A stretch of DNA of 64,000 nucleotides. Source: an uncultured Prevotellaceae bacterium (GTDB lineage: Bacteria; Bacteroidota; Bacteroidia; Bacteroidales; Bacteroidaceae). How positions within the stretch are numbered: the stretch's first letter is position 1; each line of letters opens with the position of its first letter. The notes below the pieces were generated by a model that did not search any database, was not told the DNA's origin, and saw nothing but the letters and a program-made list of their open reading frames with translations. Positions 45,022 through 54,200 of this stretch are shown here, in pieces. A program made the position numbers and the translations under genes. The stretch spans positions 52,993-116,992 of the forward strand of contig OMWI01000012.1 of assembly GCA_900314715.1 (NCBI GenBank). Direction: 5' to 3'.

Positions 45022-48000
45022 ATGCGTAGGAAAATTCTCCCTCTTATCCTTTCAGTTTTCGCCTTCGGGTTTCCCGCTATGTCGCAGGTAAGCTTCGATG
45101 TCTCCACGGCGCAACGCGGCCCCGTCATAGGTCCGCTGCACTACGGTATCTTCTATGAGGAGATTAACCACGCGGGCGACGGAGGGCTTTATGCCGAGCT
45201 CATCCGCAACGGTTCCATGGAAGAAAATCGCTCGAATCCCGACTACTGGTGGCTCATCGGCGATGCCACGTTCAGCATCTCGTCGCAGAACCTCATTAAT
45301 GGCGCACAGAAGCGAGCCATGCACCTCAACCTGAAGAAGGCGGGCGATGGCACGCGTAATATCGGCTACTGGGGCATCAATGTTGTCCAAGGTCAGACGT
45401 ACCGTGCCAGCTTCTGGGTGCGTACAGCCAACAACTGGACGGGTGACCTTACCCTCACCCTTGAAAGTTATGAAGGAGCAGACCTTGGACACTCTATTGT
45501 TCACGTCACCGATGCGGGACAATGGAAGAAATACACCGCTGAAATCACAGCCACGGGCTCCTATCAGCTTGGATGGTTTGCTATCCGAGGGAGCAAGGCT
45601 GGTACCATCTACTTGGATTGCGTCAGCCTCTTCCCGCCAACCTACAAGGATCGCCCGAACGGGATGCGCCGCGACTTGGCAGAAAAACTGGAAGCACTGC
45701 ACCCACGTTTCATGCGTTTCCCCGGTGGCTGCTACATCGAGGGCGGCAACCGCTATCAGTGGCGCCACACCGTCGGCCCCGTAGAGGAACGACTGGGCAT
45801 CTACAACAGCCATTGGGGCTATCCCGTATCCAATGGCATGGGCTACCATGAGTTCCTGCAATTGGCTGAAGACCTTGGCGCGGAGCCCTTGTTCGTGGTC
45901 AACGTGGGTTTGGGTCACGGATGGTTGCAAGACTATCAGCATATCGAGGGCTTCATCCAGGAGGCACTGGATGCGCTGGAGTATGCCAACGGCGATGTCA
46001 CCACTTATTGGGGCGCCAAGCGTGCTGCGGCAGGACATCCCGAGCCTTTCAACCTTCATCTCATAGAAATCGGTAACGAGAACTACAATTTCCATGCCGA
46101 CGACAACACCGACCAGAGTGACCACTATGCCGAGCGCTTCAAGCAGTTCTACGATGCCATCAAGGCACGCTGGCCGGAGGTCACGTGTATCGGCAATGTT
46201 GAGAGTTGGGGCACTGACAATCCCACCTGGCGCAACCAATATGCCGTGGATGTAGTCGATGAGCACTACTACCGCTCACCCGACTGGTTTGCTGCCAACT
46301 ACCACAAGTATGACAACAATAGCCGTAGCAGCCACAAAATCTACAACGGTGAGTATGCGGTCACCAGTGATTTTGGGACCAACGGTACACTGAAGGCTGC
46401 GCTCGGCGAGGCCATTTATATGGCAGGCATGGAACGAAACTCAGACGTCTGCGTCATGGCCAGCTATGCCCCTATTTTTATGAACGAGAACGAAGCGCAG
46501 TGGCGACCCGATATGATTCACTACAACGCCTATTCCAGTTTCGGAACCCCGAGCTACTGGGCACAGCAGATGATGGCATCCAACGTAGGACACCAGAACA
46601 TCACATGGACGGAGACGGGCAACGGCATCAGTCTTGCCGCTGGCGCACGCTTGGGTTTGGGATCATGGAATACTGATGTGACATACAGCAACCTAAAAGT
46701 GACCAATGGAAAAGGTGCTATCGTATTCGAGCAAACCGAACCTTTCCATTCGCCGGCATCAACACAGGGTACTGCACATGTCTTTGACGTGGTAACGGAT
46801 GACTGCACTATTGAGGTGGATGCCGTCAAGAACGCGGGCAATGAGGGTTTCCTCCTCAGTTTTGCCTACGCCGACGGAAACAACTATGCATGGTGGAACC
46901 TCGGTGGATGGGGCAACGAGCGTCACGGCGTGGAACAGGCGGTGAACGGATCGAAGACAACCCTCGCCACCGCTGAAGGAACCATCGAGACAGGAAGAAC
47001 CTATCACCTAAAAGTTGTACGCAGTGGACTTACGGCACGATGTTATCTCGACGGAGAACTTGTACACACCATCACACTCTCCGAGGCCGCAGGGCAGCGA
47101 CTTTACCTCTGTGCATCCTTGAGTGAGGCTGAGGATGTCGCCATTTTGAAGATTATCAACTATGGCGGCGATAACATCCCTGCCACCTTCCGTTTCAGCG
47201 ATGCTACCATCAGCGGCGCAGCACAAGTGCGCGTCATGAGCAATCCTGACAACTACGCTGAGAACTCCATGGAGAACCCCATGAACGTCTGCCCCAGAAA
47301 CGCTCAACTCTCCGCTGTCAATTCACAGTTCTCTTACAATGTTCCCGCCTACTCCCTCTCCGTGATCACAGTACCACTCTCTGCCGTCAGCCCAGAGGCT
47401 ATGCTGCAACCTGCAACACCACCCGCACCCGCCATCCGTTACGGTTTCGAGGACGGCGAAGCCAGAGATGATGCCGCCTCCCTCAACGGCACACTGCAAG
47501 GTGATGCCACCGTGTTGGAACTTGCCGACGGAAATCGTGCCCTCTATACCGGGGGCAATGAGAAGAACGGACACCTGGATCTCGGAGGTGATGCCGCACA
47601 AGCTATCGGTACTGTCCTCAATGGGAAGGCGTGGAGCGTCAGTATTAACCTACTACTGACCGAAGGAGGCAATCTCGACAACTACTGTTGGGCATGGAAC
47701 ATCAACAATGGTACGAGCAGCTATCTTGGGCTCATCAGTCAGGCCAACAACCAGAACTGGTATTTCGAAAAAGTGCGCTCCGGCACATGCAAGGTCAGCT
47801 CACATGCGGGGCTGAGCCAAAACATGTGGCATAACATCACAGTCACTTCCGACACAGAAGCTACATGCATCTACGTTGATGGACAACTGCGTAATACGAA
47901 AGCCCCCAATACCACAGCCCTCACCCTGAACAGCAACACCATGGCATGGCTTGGGCGCAGTCCTTTCGAGGCAGACGCCTATATGACCAGCACTTTCTTC

Positions 48001-48840
48001 GACGACCTCAACGTCTATGACTGTGCCCTCACATCGGCACAGGTATTGGCGCTTTACGAAGGCGCTGCCACGAAGACTACCGAGTGCGAGGCGCTGAACC
48101 CTGTACCCGACACAGCTCCTAATGATGAAGCTATCAATCTCATAGGCGAAAACACCGAGGCCGATCTCACTCCCCTGCTCCGTAACCCCGACTTCGCCGA
48201 TGGTAACGACGGGTGGGAAGGAACGACTTTCAGTGCAACTCCTGGTACCGTAGCCGAACACTACAATCAACTATTCGATACCTATCAGGTGCTGTCGAAA
48301 ATGCCTGCCGGTAGCTATCGTCTTAGCTGGCAGGGATTCTATCGTAACGGCAACATCCAGAACGCATGGCTGCGCCACACAGCGGGATTGGAGGACACGG
48401 CAGAGGTTTATGTTGCGGCCAACATCCAACAAGAGGAAAATGGTAAATGGTACGACCTAACACATACAGCCATGCAGTCACTTTATGCCTCCACTGTACC
48501 ATATACCTATGAACCATTCAATTACCCTGACAATGTCAGTACTGCAGATAAGGCCTTTACTGACGGATATTATACACAGTATCTTGATTTTGATCTACCT
48601 GTTATAAGTGATGTACGCATAGGTCTCAGACACTTTACTCCTACAGTTTATGATTGGGCGTGTGTGGATAATTTCAATCTCATCTATTACAGCAATGGTA
48701 CCTTAGTAAAGAGGTATGAATTACTGGAGGATGAAGACAGAACAGGACGAATATATGATTTATCAGGACGAATCATTCAGCACTCTTCGTTACAAAAGGG
48801 CATATACATCATGAATGCCAAGAAAGTGCTTTTCAAATGA
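45022..48840 (+). CDS. Giant secreted GH51-type alpha-L-arabinofuranosidase with type IX-like tail
   Basis: Exported 1272-residue retaining glycosidase expected to release arabinofuranose side chains. Signal peptide 1-22. An N-terminal carbohydrate-binding-like sandwich is embedded in the GH51 start ('LHYGIFYEEINHAGDGGLYA'; 'VRTANNWTGDLTLTLESYEG'). The barrel has 'FMRFPGGCYIEGG', the acid/base Glu in 'EIGNENYNF' (about 352) and the nucleophile Glu in 'YNGEYAV' (about 444). A LamG/DUF1080-like insertion ('YADGNNYAWWNLGGWGNERH') splits the barrel from its C-terminal beta domain, which ends 'YSLSVITVPL'. Then come a LamG domain (about 810-1020), a sandwich with 'MPAGSYRLSWQGFYRNGN' and the tail 'YDLSGRII...GIYIMNAKKVLFK'. 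The last ~400 bp are visibly AT-richer than the body. Its TGA overlaps the next ATG (ATGA). Confidence 0.9.
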   Translation: MRRKILPLILSVFAFGFPAMSQVSFDVSTAQRGPVIGPLHYGIFYEEINHAGDGGLYAELIRNGSMEENRSNPDYWWLIGDATFSISSQNLINGAQKRAMHLNLKKAGDGTRNIGYWGINVVQGQTYRASFWVRTANNWTGDLTLTLESYEGADLGHSIVHVTDAGQWKKYTAEITATGSYQLGWFAIRGSKAGTIYLDCVSLFPPTYKDRPNGMRRDLAEKLEALHPRFMRFPGGCYIEGGNRYQWRHTVGPVEERLGIYNSHWGYPVSNGMGYHEFLQLAEDLGAEPLFVVNVGLGHGWLQDYQHIEGFIQEALDALEYANGDVTTYWGAKRAAAGHPEPFNLHLIEIGNENYNFHADDNTDQSDHYAERFKQFYDAIKARWPEVTCIGNVESWGTDNPTWRNQYAVDVVDEHYYRSPDWFAANYHKYDNNSRSSHKIYNGEYAVTSDFGTNGTLKAALGEAIYMAGMERNSDVCVMASYAPIFMNENEAQWRPDMIHYNAYSSFGTPSYWAQQMMASNVGHQNITWTETGNGISLAAGARLGLGSWNTDVTYSNLKVTNGKGAIVFEQTEPFHSPASTQGTAHVFDVVTDDCTIEVDAVKNAGNEGFLLSFAYADGNNYAWWNLGGWGNERHGVEQAVNGSKTTLATAEGTIETGRTYHLKVVRSGLTARCYLDGELVHTITLSEAAGQRLYLCASLSEAEDVAILKIINYGGDNIPATFRFSDATISGAAQVRVMSNPDNYAENSMENPMNVCPRNAQLSAVNSQFSYNVPAYSLSVITVPLSAVSPEAMLQPATPPAPAIRYGFEDGEARDDAASLNGTLQGDATVLELADGNRALYTGGNEKNGHLDLGGDAAQAIGTVLNGKAWSVSINLLLTEGGNLDNYCWAWNINNGTSSYLGLISQANNQNWYFEKVRSGTCKVSSHAGLSQNMWHNITVTSDTEATCIYVDGQLRNTKAPNTTALTLNSNTMAWLGRSPFEADAYMTSTFFDDLNVYDCALTSAQVLALYEGAATKTTECEALNPVPDTAPNDEAINLIGENTEADLTPLLRNPDFADGNDGWEGTTFSATPGTVAEHYNQLFDTYQVLSKMPAGSYRLSWQGFYRNGNIQNAWLRHTAGLEDTAEVYVAANIQQEENGKWYDLTHTAMQSLYASTVPYTYEPFNYPDNVSTADKAFTDGYYTQYLDFDLPVISDVRIGLRHFTPTVYDWACVDNFNLIYYSNGTLVKRYELLEDEDRTGRIYDLSGRIIQHSSLQKGIYIMNAKKVLFK

Positions 48841-51800
48841 AAAAGTTTTTTCTCACACTCGCGTTTCTCTGCGCAAGTCATTCATTAGCCCCAGTGTTCG
48901 CGCAGGAGTATAAGATGGCCGGGCCTTACGAGGTGGTGGCACGCGATGGCGAGTTCCGTAAATCGAAGGGCGGCAGTGAACGCGATATGAAAGCCGCGTG
49001 GGACTTCGCCAAGGAAGGAAAGCACGATGAAGCACTGCGCATCATCAATGCATACACGGAGAAGTTGCAGAGGGTTGATGGTCATGATGCACCGCTGTGC
49101 CTGATTCAGGGATACTGGCTATGCAGAGCGATGATAATAGAGAAGGAACAAAAGACACCAGCGTGGGAAACTATGCTGAGAAGGGCGATGGTGCCAACGA
49201 TGAACAAATTCGAGGCGGACAGTCCCTACGCCAACGGCAACTGGGGTGCGATTGTCAACCGCTTCCGCATGGCGGCGGCGATAGTTATGGAGGATACGGT
49301 GATGTACCGTCTGGCCATCGACTATTACCTGCACGGTTATGACAACGGCTCACTGCCGCGCTATATCAGTGAGACGGGACAGTGTCAGGAGACAGGACGC
49401 GACCAAGGACACGCGCAGTTGGGACTAGAGGCGATAGCCGACATCTGCGAGATGGCTTGGCAGCAGGGCGATGACCTCTGGGGGGCACTCGACAACCGGC
49501 TGATGAAGGGCTTTGAGTACACGGCCCGCTACAATCTGGGCAACGACGTGCCTTTCGAGACATGGACAGACTTGACTGGTCTCTACTGCGACTGGACGGA
49601 ACCGGGGCAGATGGGACGCGGAAAGCTGCGGGACATCTACCAGAAACCCTACGACCACTATGTGAAGGCGAAGGGGCTGAAGATGCCGTACACGAAAAAG
49701 GTGCTGGCACTGCAAGCCAAGGCAGAGCGCAAGGGGGAGAGTCGCGAGGTGCGGGTGCCGGGTGTGAAGGAAGGTACGAAACTGCATCAGGTGTTTACGT
49801 ATCCAGCCCCTGAAGGTGCGCCTCTGAAGCATGACTACGATGTGTTCATCCAGCCGCGCGGCAGCAAGGAGTGGACGAAAATAGACACATATATGGCGAA
49901 GGTGAATGCCTCGACTGGCAGCGGCAAGCACGCCATTAGCGAGATTTCCTACGCCTTCTTCGACTTCACGGGCGATGTGTTTGTGAAGGTGGTTAGCAAA
50001 AACAAGAAATTCAAGAAGGCCCGCATCCGTCCCGACTATCGCGGCACGATTGCCAACGTGCAGAACGACTCGACGGTGCAGTTCCTTCTGTTCCAGCCTG
50101 AGAACGTGAGCGTGGAACTGGACGGCGACATCACTGACAATCTGTTGGTATTTACTTCGAAGCCCACTATTAGCAAAGAAGATGCCGGGAAAGCTGCCAA
50201 AGCACAGGGCCGTGACTTCCGCTACTATGCCCCTGGCATATACACGGAAGATGTCATCAAGGTGCCGTCGAATACCACGGTCTATCTTGACGGGGGCAGT
50301 TATTTCTCGGGCACCTTTGCCATTGAGAATGCTGAGAACGTGAGCATCTTAGGCCGTGGCATCGCCCGACCTGCAAGTGGCTATGAAGGCTGTCATATTC
50401 ACCGTTCGAAGAACGTGCTGATTGACGGTCTCATCGTCAACACCTGTCCTGTGGGTGGTAGTGACGGTGTGACGCTGCACGATGTCAGGAGCATATCACA
50501 TCCAGGATGGGGTGACGGCTTAAATGTCTTTGCCTCCTCGAATGTCCTTTTCGACCGCGTGTTCTGCCGTAACAGCGATGACTGCACCACGGCCTACGCC
50601 ACTCGGAAGGGCTTCAGCGGCAACACCCGAAATGTGCGGATGCGCAACAGCACACTCTGGGCCGACGTGGCGCACCCTATCTTCATCGGCATTCACGGCA
50701 ACCCTGAGGTGGGCGACACCATCGAGCATCTGGTTTATGAGAACATCGACATTCTGGGACAGGCAGAGCCACAGGTGGACTACCAGGGCTGTCTGGCCAT
50801 TAACTGCGGCGACGGCAACCTCGTGCGCGATGTACTCTTCGATAACATTCGCATTGAACAGATTGAGGCTGGCAGCATTGCGCAGGTGAAGGTGGGATAT
50901 AACCAGAAGTATTGCACGGCACCAGGTAGGGGCGTGGAGGATGTCACCTTCCGCAACGTCCGCTACACGGGCACTACGCCGAATCTCTCCATCATCAACG
51001 GCTACGACACCGACCACGGCATCCGCAACATCACCTTCAAAGGAATGAAAATCAACGGACAGCCAATCTACGACGAGATGCCCAGCAAGCCTCGCTGGTA
51101 TGCCACCGCCGACTACGTGCCGATGTTTGTGGGCAATCACGTCAGCGGCGTGGTCTTCACGAAGGAGATCGGACAGTTCAACGTGAATCAGCAGTTGGCC
51201 TACTGCTCTTCACAGGTGGATAAGGCATTAGAAAGTTTGCGTCCCTACGACTTCACCATGATGCCACGCAACATTTTAAGGGAAGGGCGGACATGGAACC
51301 TCCGTAAGGCAAAGCCCGAAGAATGGTGCTCGGGCTTCTGGCCGGGCATTTTGTGGATGGCATTCGACTACAACAAGAGCGAGGCTGTCAATAAAGCCGC
51401 TATTGGCTACACCGAAGCTATTGCACCTATCATCAATAGTCCCGTATTTGACCACGACCTGGGATTTATCGCTATCAACTCGTTCCTGAAAGGCTATGAG
51501 ATAACAAAGAACGAGCACTATAAGCAACTCGCCTTGCAAGCCGCCGACTCGCTGACCACACTCTTCACCCCCACTGTGGGCACCATCCTCAGTTGGCCTC
51601 GCCACGTGAAGGACTATGGCGGCCACAACACCATCATGGACAACATGATGAACCTGGAACTGCTGTTCTGGGCGGACAAAGAAAGGCACAGCCAAACCTC
51701 AAACCTTTACGATATTGCTGTTCGTCATGCCGATACAACGATGAAGAATCACTTCCGGCCCGATGGTTCATGCTATCACGTTGCCGTCTATGACACCTTG

Positions 51801-52304
51801 ACGGGAAAGTTCATCAAGGGCGTAACGCATCAAGGATATGCAGACTACTCAATGTGGAGCCGCGGACAGGCATGGGCCATCTACGGCTACACCATGGTCT
51901 ATCGCTATACTAAGAACAAGCGTTTCCTCGGCTTCGCTCAAAAGGTGACGGACATCTACCTGAAGCGATTGCATGAAACCAGCGACGACATGGTGCCTAT
52001 CTGGGATATGGATGACTCAAGAGGTATAGCGGCCCCTAAGGACGCCTCAGCGGCTTGTGTCGTTGCCAGTGCCCTGCTGGAGTTGTGCCAATATGTGAAA
52101 GATGGCGACCGCTACCGCGATGCAGCCATACAGATGCTCCGCGACCTGAGTACCGCCCGCTACCAAAGCCGCGACAAGAACGTCTCATTCCTCATGCACT
52201 CTACTGGCCACCATCCCGCCGGTTCCGAGATTGATGCCAGCATTGTCTATGCCGACTATTACTACCTCGAAGCCCTGCTTCGGCTAAAAAAACTGCAGCA
52301 ATGA
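48837..52304 (+). CDS. Three-enzyme fusion: alginate-lyase fold, GH28-like beta-helix, GH88 unsaturated glucuronyl hydrolase
   Basis: A single 1155-residue exported polypeptide with three catalytic-looking parts. Signal peptide 1-22 ('APVFAQ'). Part 1 (about 25-290) is a PF05426-like alpha-toroid with 'CQETGRDQGHAQLGLEAIAD' (about 183-202), parallel to the 35731 protein. A beta linker (about 315-400) leads to part 2 (about 400-780), a right-handed beta-helix with 'NVSILGRGIARPASGYEG', 'GWGDGLNVFASS' (Asp about 559) and 'NSDDCTTAY' (about 578): the D and DD triad of GH28-like enzymes. Part 3 (about 785-1155) is a GH88 barrel: 'HDLGFIAINSFLKGYEIT', 'NTIMDNMMNLELLFWA' (catalytic Asp) and 'YSMWSRGQAWAIYGYTM'. 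It lacks the C-terminal tail of its neighbours, so is probably periplasmic. Lyases make 4,5-unsaturated uronic ends and GH88 removes them, so the parts form a logical sequence. Confidence 0.85.
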   Translation: MKKFFLTLAFLCASHSLAPVFAQEYKMAGPYEVVARDGEFRKSKGGSERDMKAAWDFAKEGKHDEALRIINAYTEKLQRVDGHDAPLCLIQGYWLCRAMIIEKEQKTPAWETMLRRAMVPTMNKFEADSPYANGNWGAIVNRFRMAAAIVMEDTVMYRLAIDYYLHGYDNGSLPRYISETGQCQETGRDQGHAQLGLEAIADICEMAWQQGDDLWGALDNRLMKGFEYTARYNLGNDVPFETWTDLTGLYCDWTEPGQMGRGKLRDIYQKPYDHYVKAKGLKMPYTKKVLALQAKAERKGESREVRVPGVKEGTKLHQVFTYPAPEGAPLKHDYDVFIQPRGSKEWTKIDTYMAKVNASTGSGKHAISEISYAFFDFTGDVFVKVVSKNKKFKKARIRPDYRGTIANVQNDSTVQFLLFQPENVSVELDGDITDNLLVFTSKPTISKEDAGKAAKAQGRDFRYYAPGIYTEDVIKVPSNTTVYLDGGSYFSGTFAIENAENVSILGRGIARPASGYEGCHIHRSKNVLIDGLIVNTCPVGGSDGVTLHDVRSISHPGWGDGLNVFASSNVLFDRVFCRNSDDCTTAYATRKGFSGNTRNVRMRNSTLWADVAHPIFIGIHGNPEVGDTIEHLVYENIDILGQAEPQVDYQGCLAINCGDGNLVRDVLFDNIRIEQIEAGSIAQVKVGYNQKYCTAPGRGVEDVTFRNVRYTGTTPNLSIINGYDTDHGIRNITFKGMKINGQPIYDEMPSKPRWYATADYVPMFVGNHVSGVVFTKEIGQFNVNQQLAYCSSQVDKALESLRPYDFTMMPRNILREGRTWNLRKAKPEEWCSGFWPGILWMAFDYNKSEAVNKAAIGYTEAIAPIINSPVFDHDLGFIAINSFLKGYEITKNEHYKQLALQAADSLTTLFTPTVGTILSWPRHVKDYGGHNTIMDNMMNLELLFWADKERHSQTSNLYDIAVRHADTTMKNHFRPDGSCYHVAVYDTLTGKFIKGVTHQGYADYSMWSRGQAWAIYGYTMVYRYTKNKRFLGFAQKVTDIYLKRLHETSDDMVPIWDMDDSRGIAAPKDASAACVVASALLELCQYVKDGDRYRDAAIQMLRDLSTARYQSRDKNVSFLMHSTGHHPAGSEIDASIVYADYYYLEALLRLKKLQQ

Positions 52305-52414
52305 AACATGTCATCATTAATTTGTTTGTATTCTGTGCAATCCTCTATCAATTAAATAATTATACCACAATAGAACAATTTATTGAATCCAATGGAAGTA
52401 TAGGTAAGCGGTAA
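52301..52414 (+). pseudogene. Truncated start of a further operon gene at the mobile-element junction
   Basis: An ATG overlapping the fusion-enzyme TGA (ATGA, the same coupling as at 48837) opens a 37-codon frame beginning 'MKHVIINLFVFCAIL', a signal-peptide-like start, then 'YQLNNYTTIEQFIESN', and stops inside the mobile element's last gene region. It looks like the 5' end of a secreted protein gene cut by the insertion. The exact junction is not resolved. Confidence 0.45.
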
Positions 52415-52916
52415 TTTCCATCACAATCGTTATGATGGACAGAAGGGAAAGAGAGCCTACAATGTAGAACAGTTTTGTGGAAATCCATACGCCCTCGTTA
52501 TTCTTCACAATTTCAGTAAGTCGTTGGCTATGCTTCTGCCAAATCGTTTCCTGCTGCCTGTGATGGTCGTCAAGTGTCTTTTTCTCTTGCCCCAGCCATT
52601 GGACATGATTGTCATGAAGCTGTTTCAGACTTTCGTCATCAAGTTTGGCTTTGATTGGAGTGTTTTCTGCCTTCACGATAGCGGAACAGATACCACTGAT
52701 GGCATTGTCCGCGCTTTTTGTTGCAGCATCAAGCCCTTTCTGGGTAGTTACACTGCTTTCCTTCGCCTCCTTGATTGCTTCAAGCAATTTCTGCAACAAA
52801 GTAAGTGCCTCCCTGATCTGCTCCAAGGTGGCATCAACGCGGTTTTGTTCTTCTTTCTTTTCCTCATCTTCCTTGATGGCAGACATGAGGTCATTGTATT
52901 TTTCTTTTTGTGACAT
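52380..52916 (-). CDS. Coiled-coil protein with C-terminal membrane anchor, mobilization accessory
   Basis: A 178-residue protein: charged helical N-terminus with Lys/Glu runs ('EDEEKKEEQNRVDATLEQI'), long predicted coiled coil to about 145, then one transmembrane segment ('LFYIVGSLSLLSIITIVMEI', about 150-170) and a short tail. No family was recognised. It follows the relaxase by 36 bp on the same strand and is the last gene of the element. It might tether the relaxosome to the membrane or to a mating apparatus; that is inference from order and anchor alone. Confidence 0.65.
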   Translation of the reverse strand: MSQKEKYNDLMSAIKEDEEKKEEQNRVDATLEQIREALTLLQKLLEAIKEAKESSVTTQKGLDAATKSADNAISGICSAIVKAENTPIKAKLDDESLKQLHDNHVQWLGQEKKTLDDHHRQQETIWQKHSQRLTEIVKNNEGVWISTKLFYIVGSLSLLSIITIVMEITAYLYFHWIQ

Positions 52917-52952
52917 ATTATTGGTATTACTCGTGTTGATAATCTGTTTGTT

Positions 52953-54182
52953 TTACTTTCCTCGTTTCCATCTTCTGACAATCGGCTTGCAGAGCCAGTT
53001 GGCCATCTTTGCACAGCGTCTGGCCCTTTCCAGCTCGTCTTCATCCTTGTCTTTTCCCCAACCTGTGCCCGCATCGCCACCGCCACCATAAAACTCGGAC
53101 ATAGCAGTAGCAGCATCGACGTAGTTCAGGAACAGCAACATGGCTACCTTTAGGATGTCCTCGTGTGTGGCATCGCTGTTTTCTGGAACCACAATATTGC
53201 TGTCAAGCTCCTTGAAGACTCTTTCTGGGATGCTGAGTTGTTTCTCCTCGCCATCGATGAGGATGACTTGCTGGTAGTCGCTGGATGTTGAGGTAGACTT
53301 GGCTTGTGATGAAATCTGTGTCTTTGACAAACTATCAGCGATTGGTTTCTTGCTGTCCACAGGTTTCTGGCCTTGTACAGCCATCGGCTTCTGTACTGGA
53401 TGAAGACTTCGCCATGTGGTTTCTATCTGCGACGGTATCAGTCTTCTGCCTGTTCCAAGTTCCGATGACTTATAAGCGGAGTTTCCCATCTTGATGGAAT
53501 AGCCCCTAACTACGTTCTCCTTGTCACGCTGCAATTTGACCTTGTAGCAACGTTTGGTCAGCATGGTTTCGTAATCCGTCCACTCGAAGCGTGGCAGGGA
53601 TTTGAGTATATCCATGCAGTCATTGGTTATCTGTTGGAGGTGTTCCTCCCGAATCTCCATCGGGTCTTTCCAGTCGTGGCAAAGATTGATGGCTTGGGCA
53701 GCTGCCACGGCTCTTTCTCCAATGAAGTGACAGTCATTGATGTTGCCGTCCTTGTCGATGCGGTTCACCACCAGATGCAGGTGGGGAATCCCAGACTTGG
53801 CATCATAGTGGAGGGCGGCGAAGTACTGCGAGTTCTTGATGTTCGTCTTGACAAGATTCCTGTGCTTGCCATCTGGTGTCTTGGTCACCTGGTCGAGTTC
53901 ATTGACAAACTCCTCAGTAAACCCTCGCCAGTCATCGAGCGTCCATCCGTCGCTCTCGTTCATGGATGGGGAAACCTCAATGCGTATGGACGTCTTGTCA
54001 ATGGGCTTCCTTGCGAACTTCTGCCTGAAGCGATTCATGTGGAGCACCATCTCGTCCCACATGCCCATAGGAGGCAGATCCTCAGTCAGTAGGTTCACTT
54101 TCACGATGTCGGCTCTAAAGTCTTTTGTTGCATAGTTGGTCATAGCCTGACCATGCTCTATAGGTCTTGCTGTTGCTACCAT
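52953..54182 (-). CDS. Relaxase/mobilization nuclease (MobB-like, HUH type)
   Basis: A 409-residue DNA-nicking protein that starts transfer at oriT. The N-terminal half carries the relaxase core: 'YATKDFRADIVKVNLLTEDL', then a His-rich site 'LHYDAKSGIPHLHLVVNRID' (about 120-139) with the HxH metal triad region. A catalytic Tyr should lie near the N-terminus ('NYATK'). The C-terminal third is low-complexity (Gln/Ser-rich) and ends basic (RRWKRGK), fitting a DNA-binding tail. The frame starts 18 bp after the stop of the MobC-like gene, so the two are co-expressed. This subtype is common in Bacteroidota mobilizable elements. Confidence 0.9.
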   Translation of the reverse strand: MVATARPIEHGQAMTNYATKDFRADIVKVNLLTEDLPPMGMWDEMVLHMNRFRQKFARKPIDKTSIRIEVSPSMNESDGWTLDDWRGFTEEFVNELDQVTKTPDGKHRNLVKTNIKNSQYFAALHYDAKSGIPHLHLVVNRIDKDGNINDCHFIGERAVAAAQAINLCHDWKDPMEIREEHLQQITNDCMDILKSLPRFEWTDYETMLTKRCYKVKLQRDKENVVRGYSIKMGNSAYKSSELGTGRRLIPSQIETTWRSLHPVQKPMAVQGQKPVDSKKPIADSLSKTQISSQAKSTSTSSDYQQVILIDGEEKQLSIPERVFKELDSNIVVPENSDATHEDILKVAMLLFLNYVDAATAMSEFYGGGGDAGTGWGKDKDEDELERARRCAKMANWLCKPIVRRWKRGK

Positions 54183-54200
54183 AGTTGTCTTATTTATTTG

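Noticed and set aside
45052-46266. Minus-strand frame of 404 codons opposite the GH51 gene
   Set aside because: It is a shadow of a GC-rich coding strand; the plus-strand product has clear catalytic motifs, and the antisense product shows no recognisable domain.
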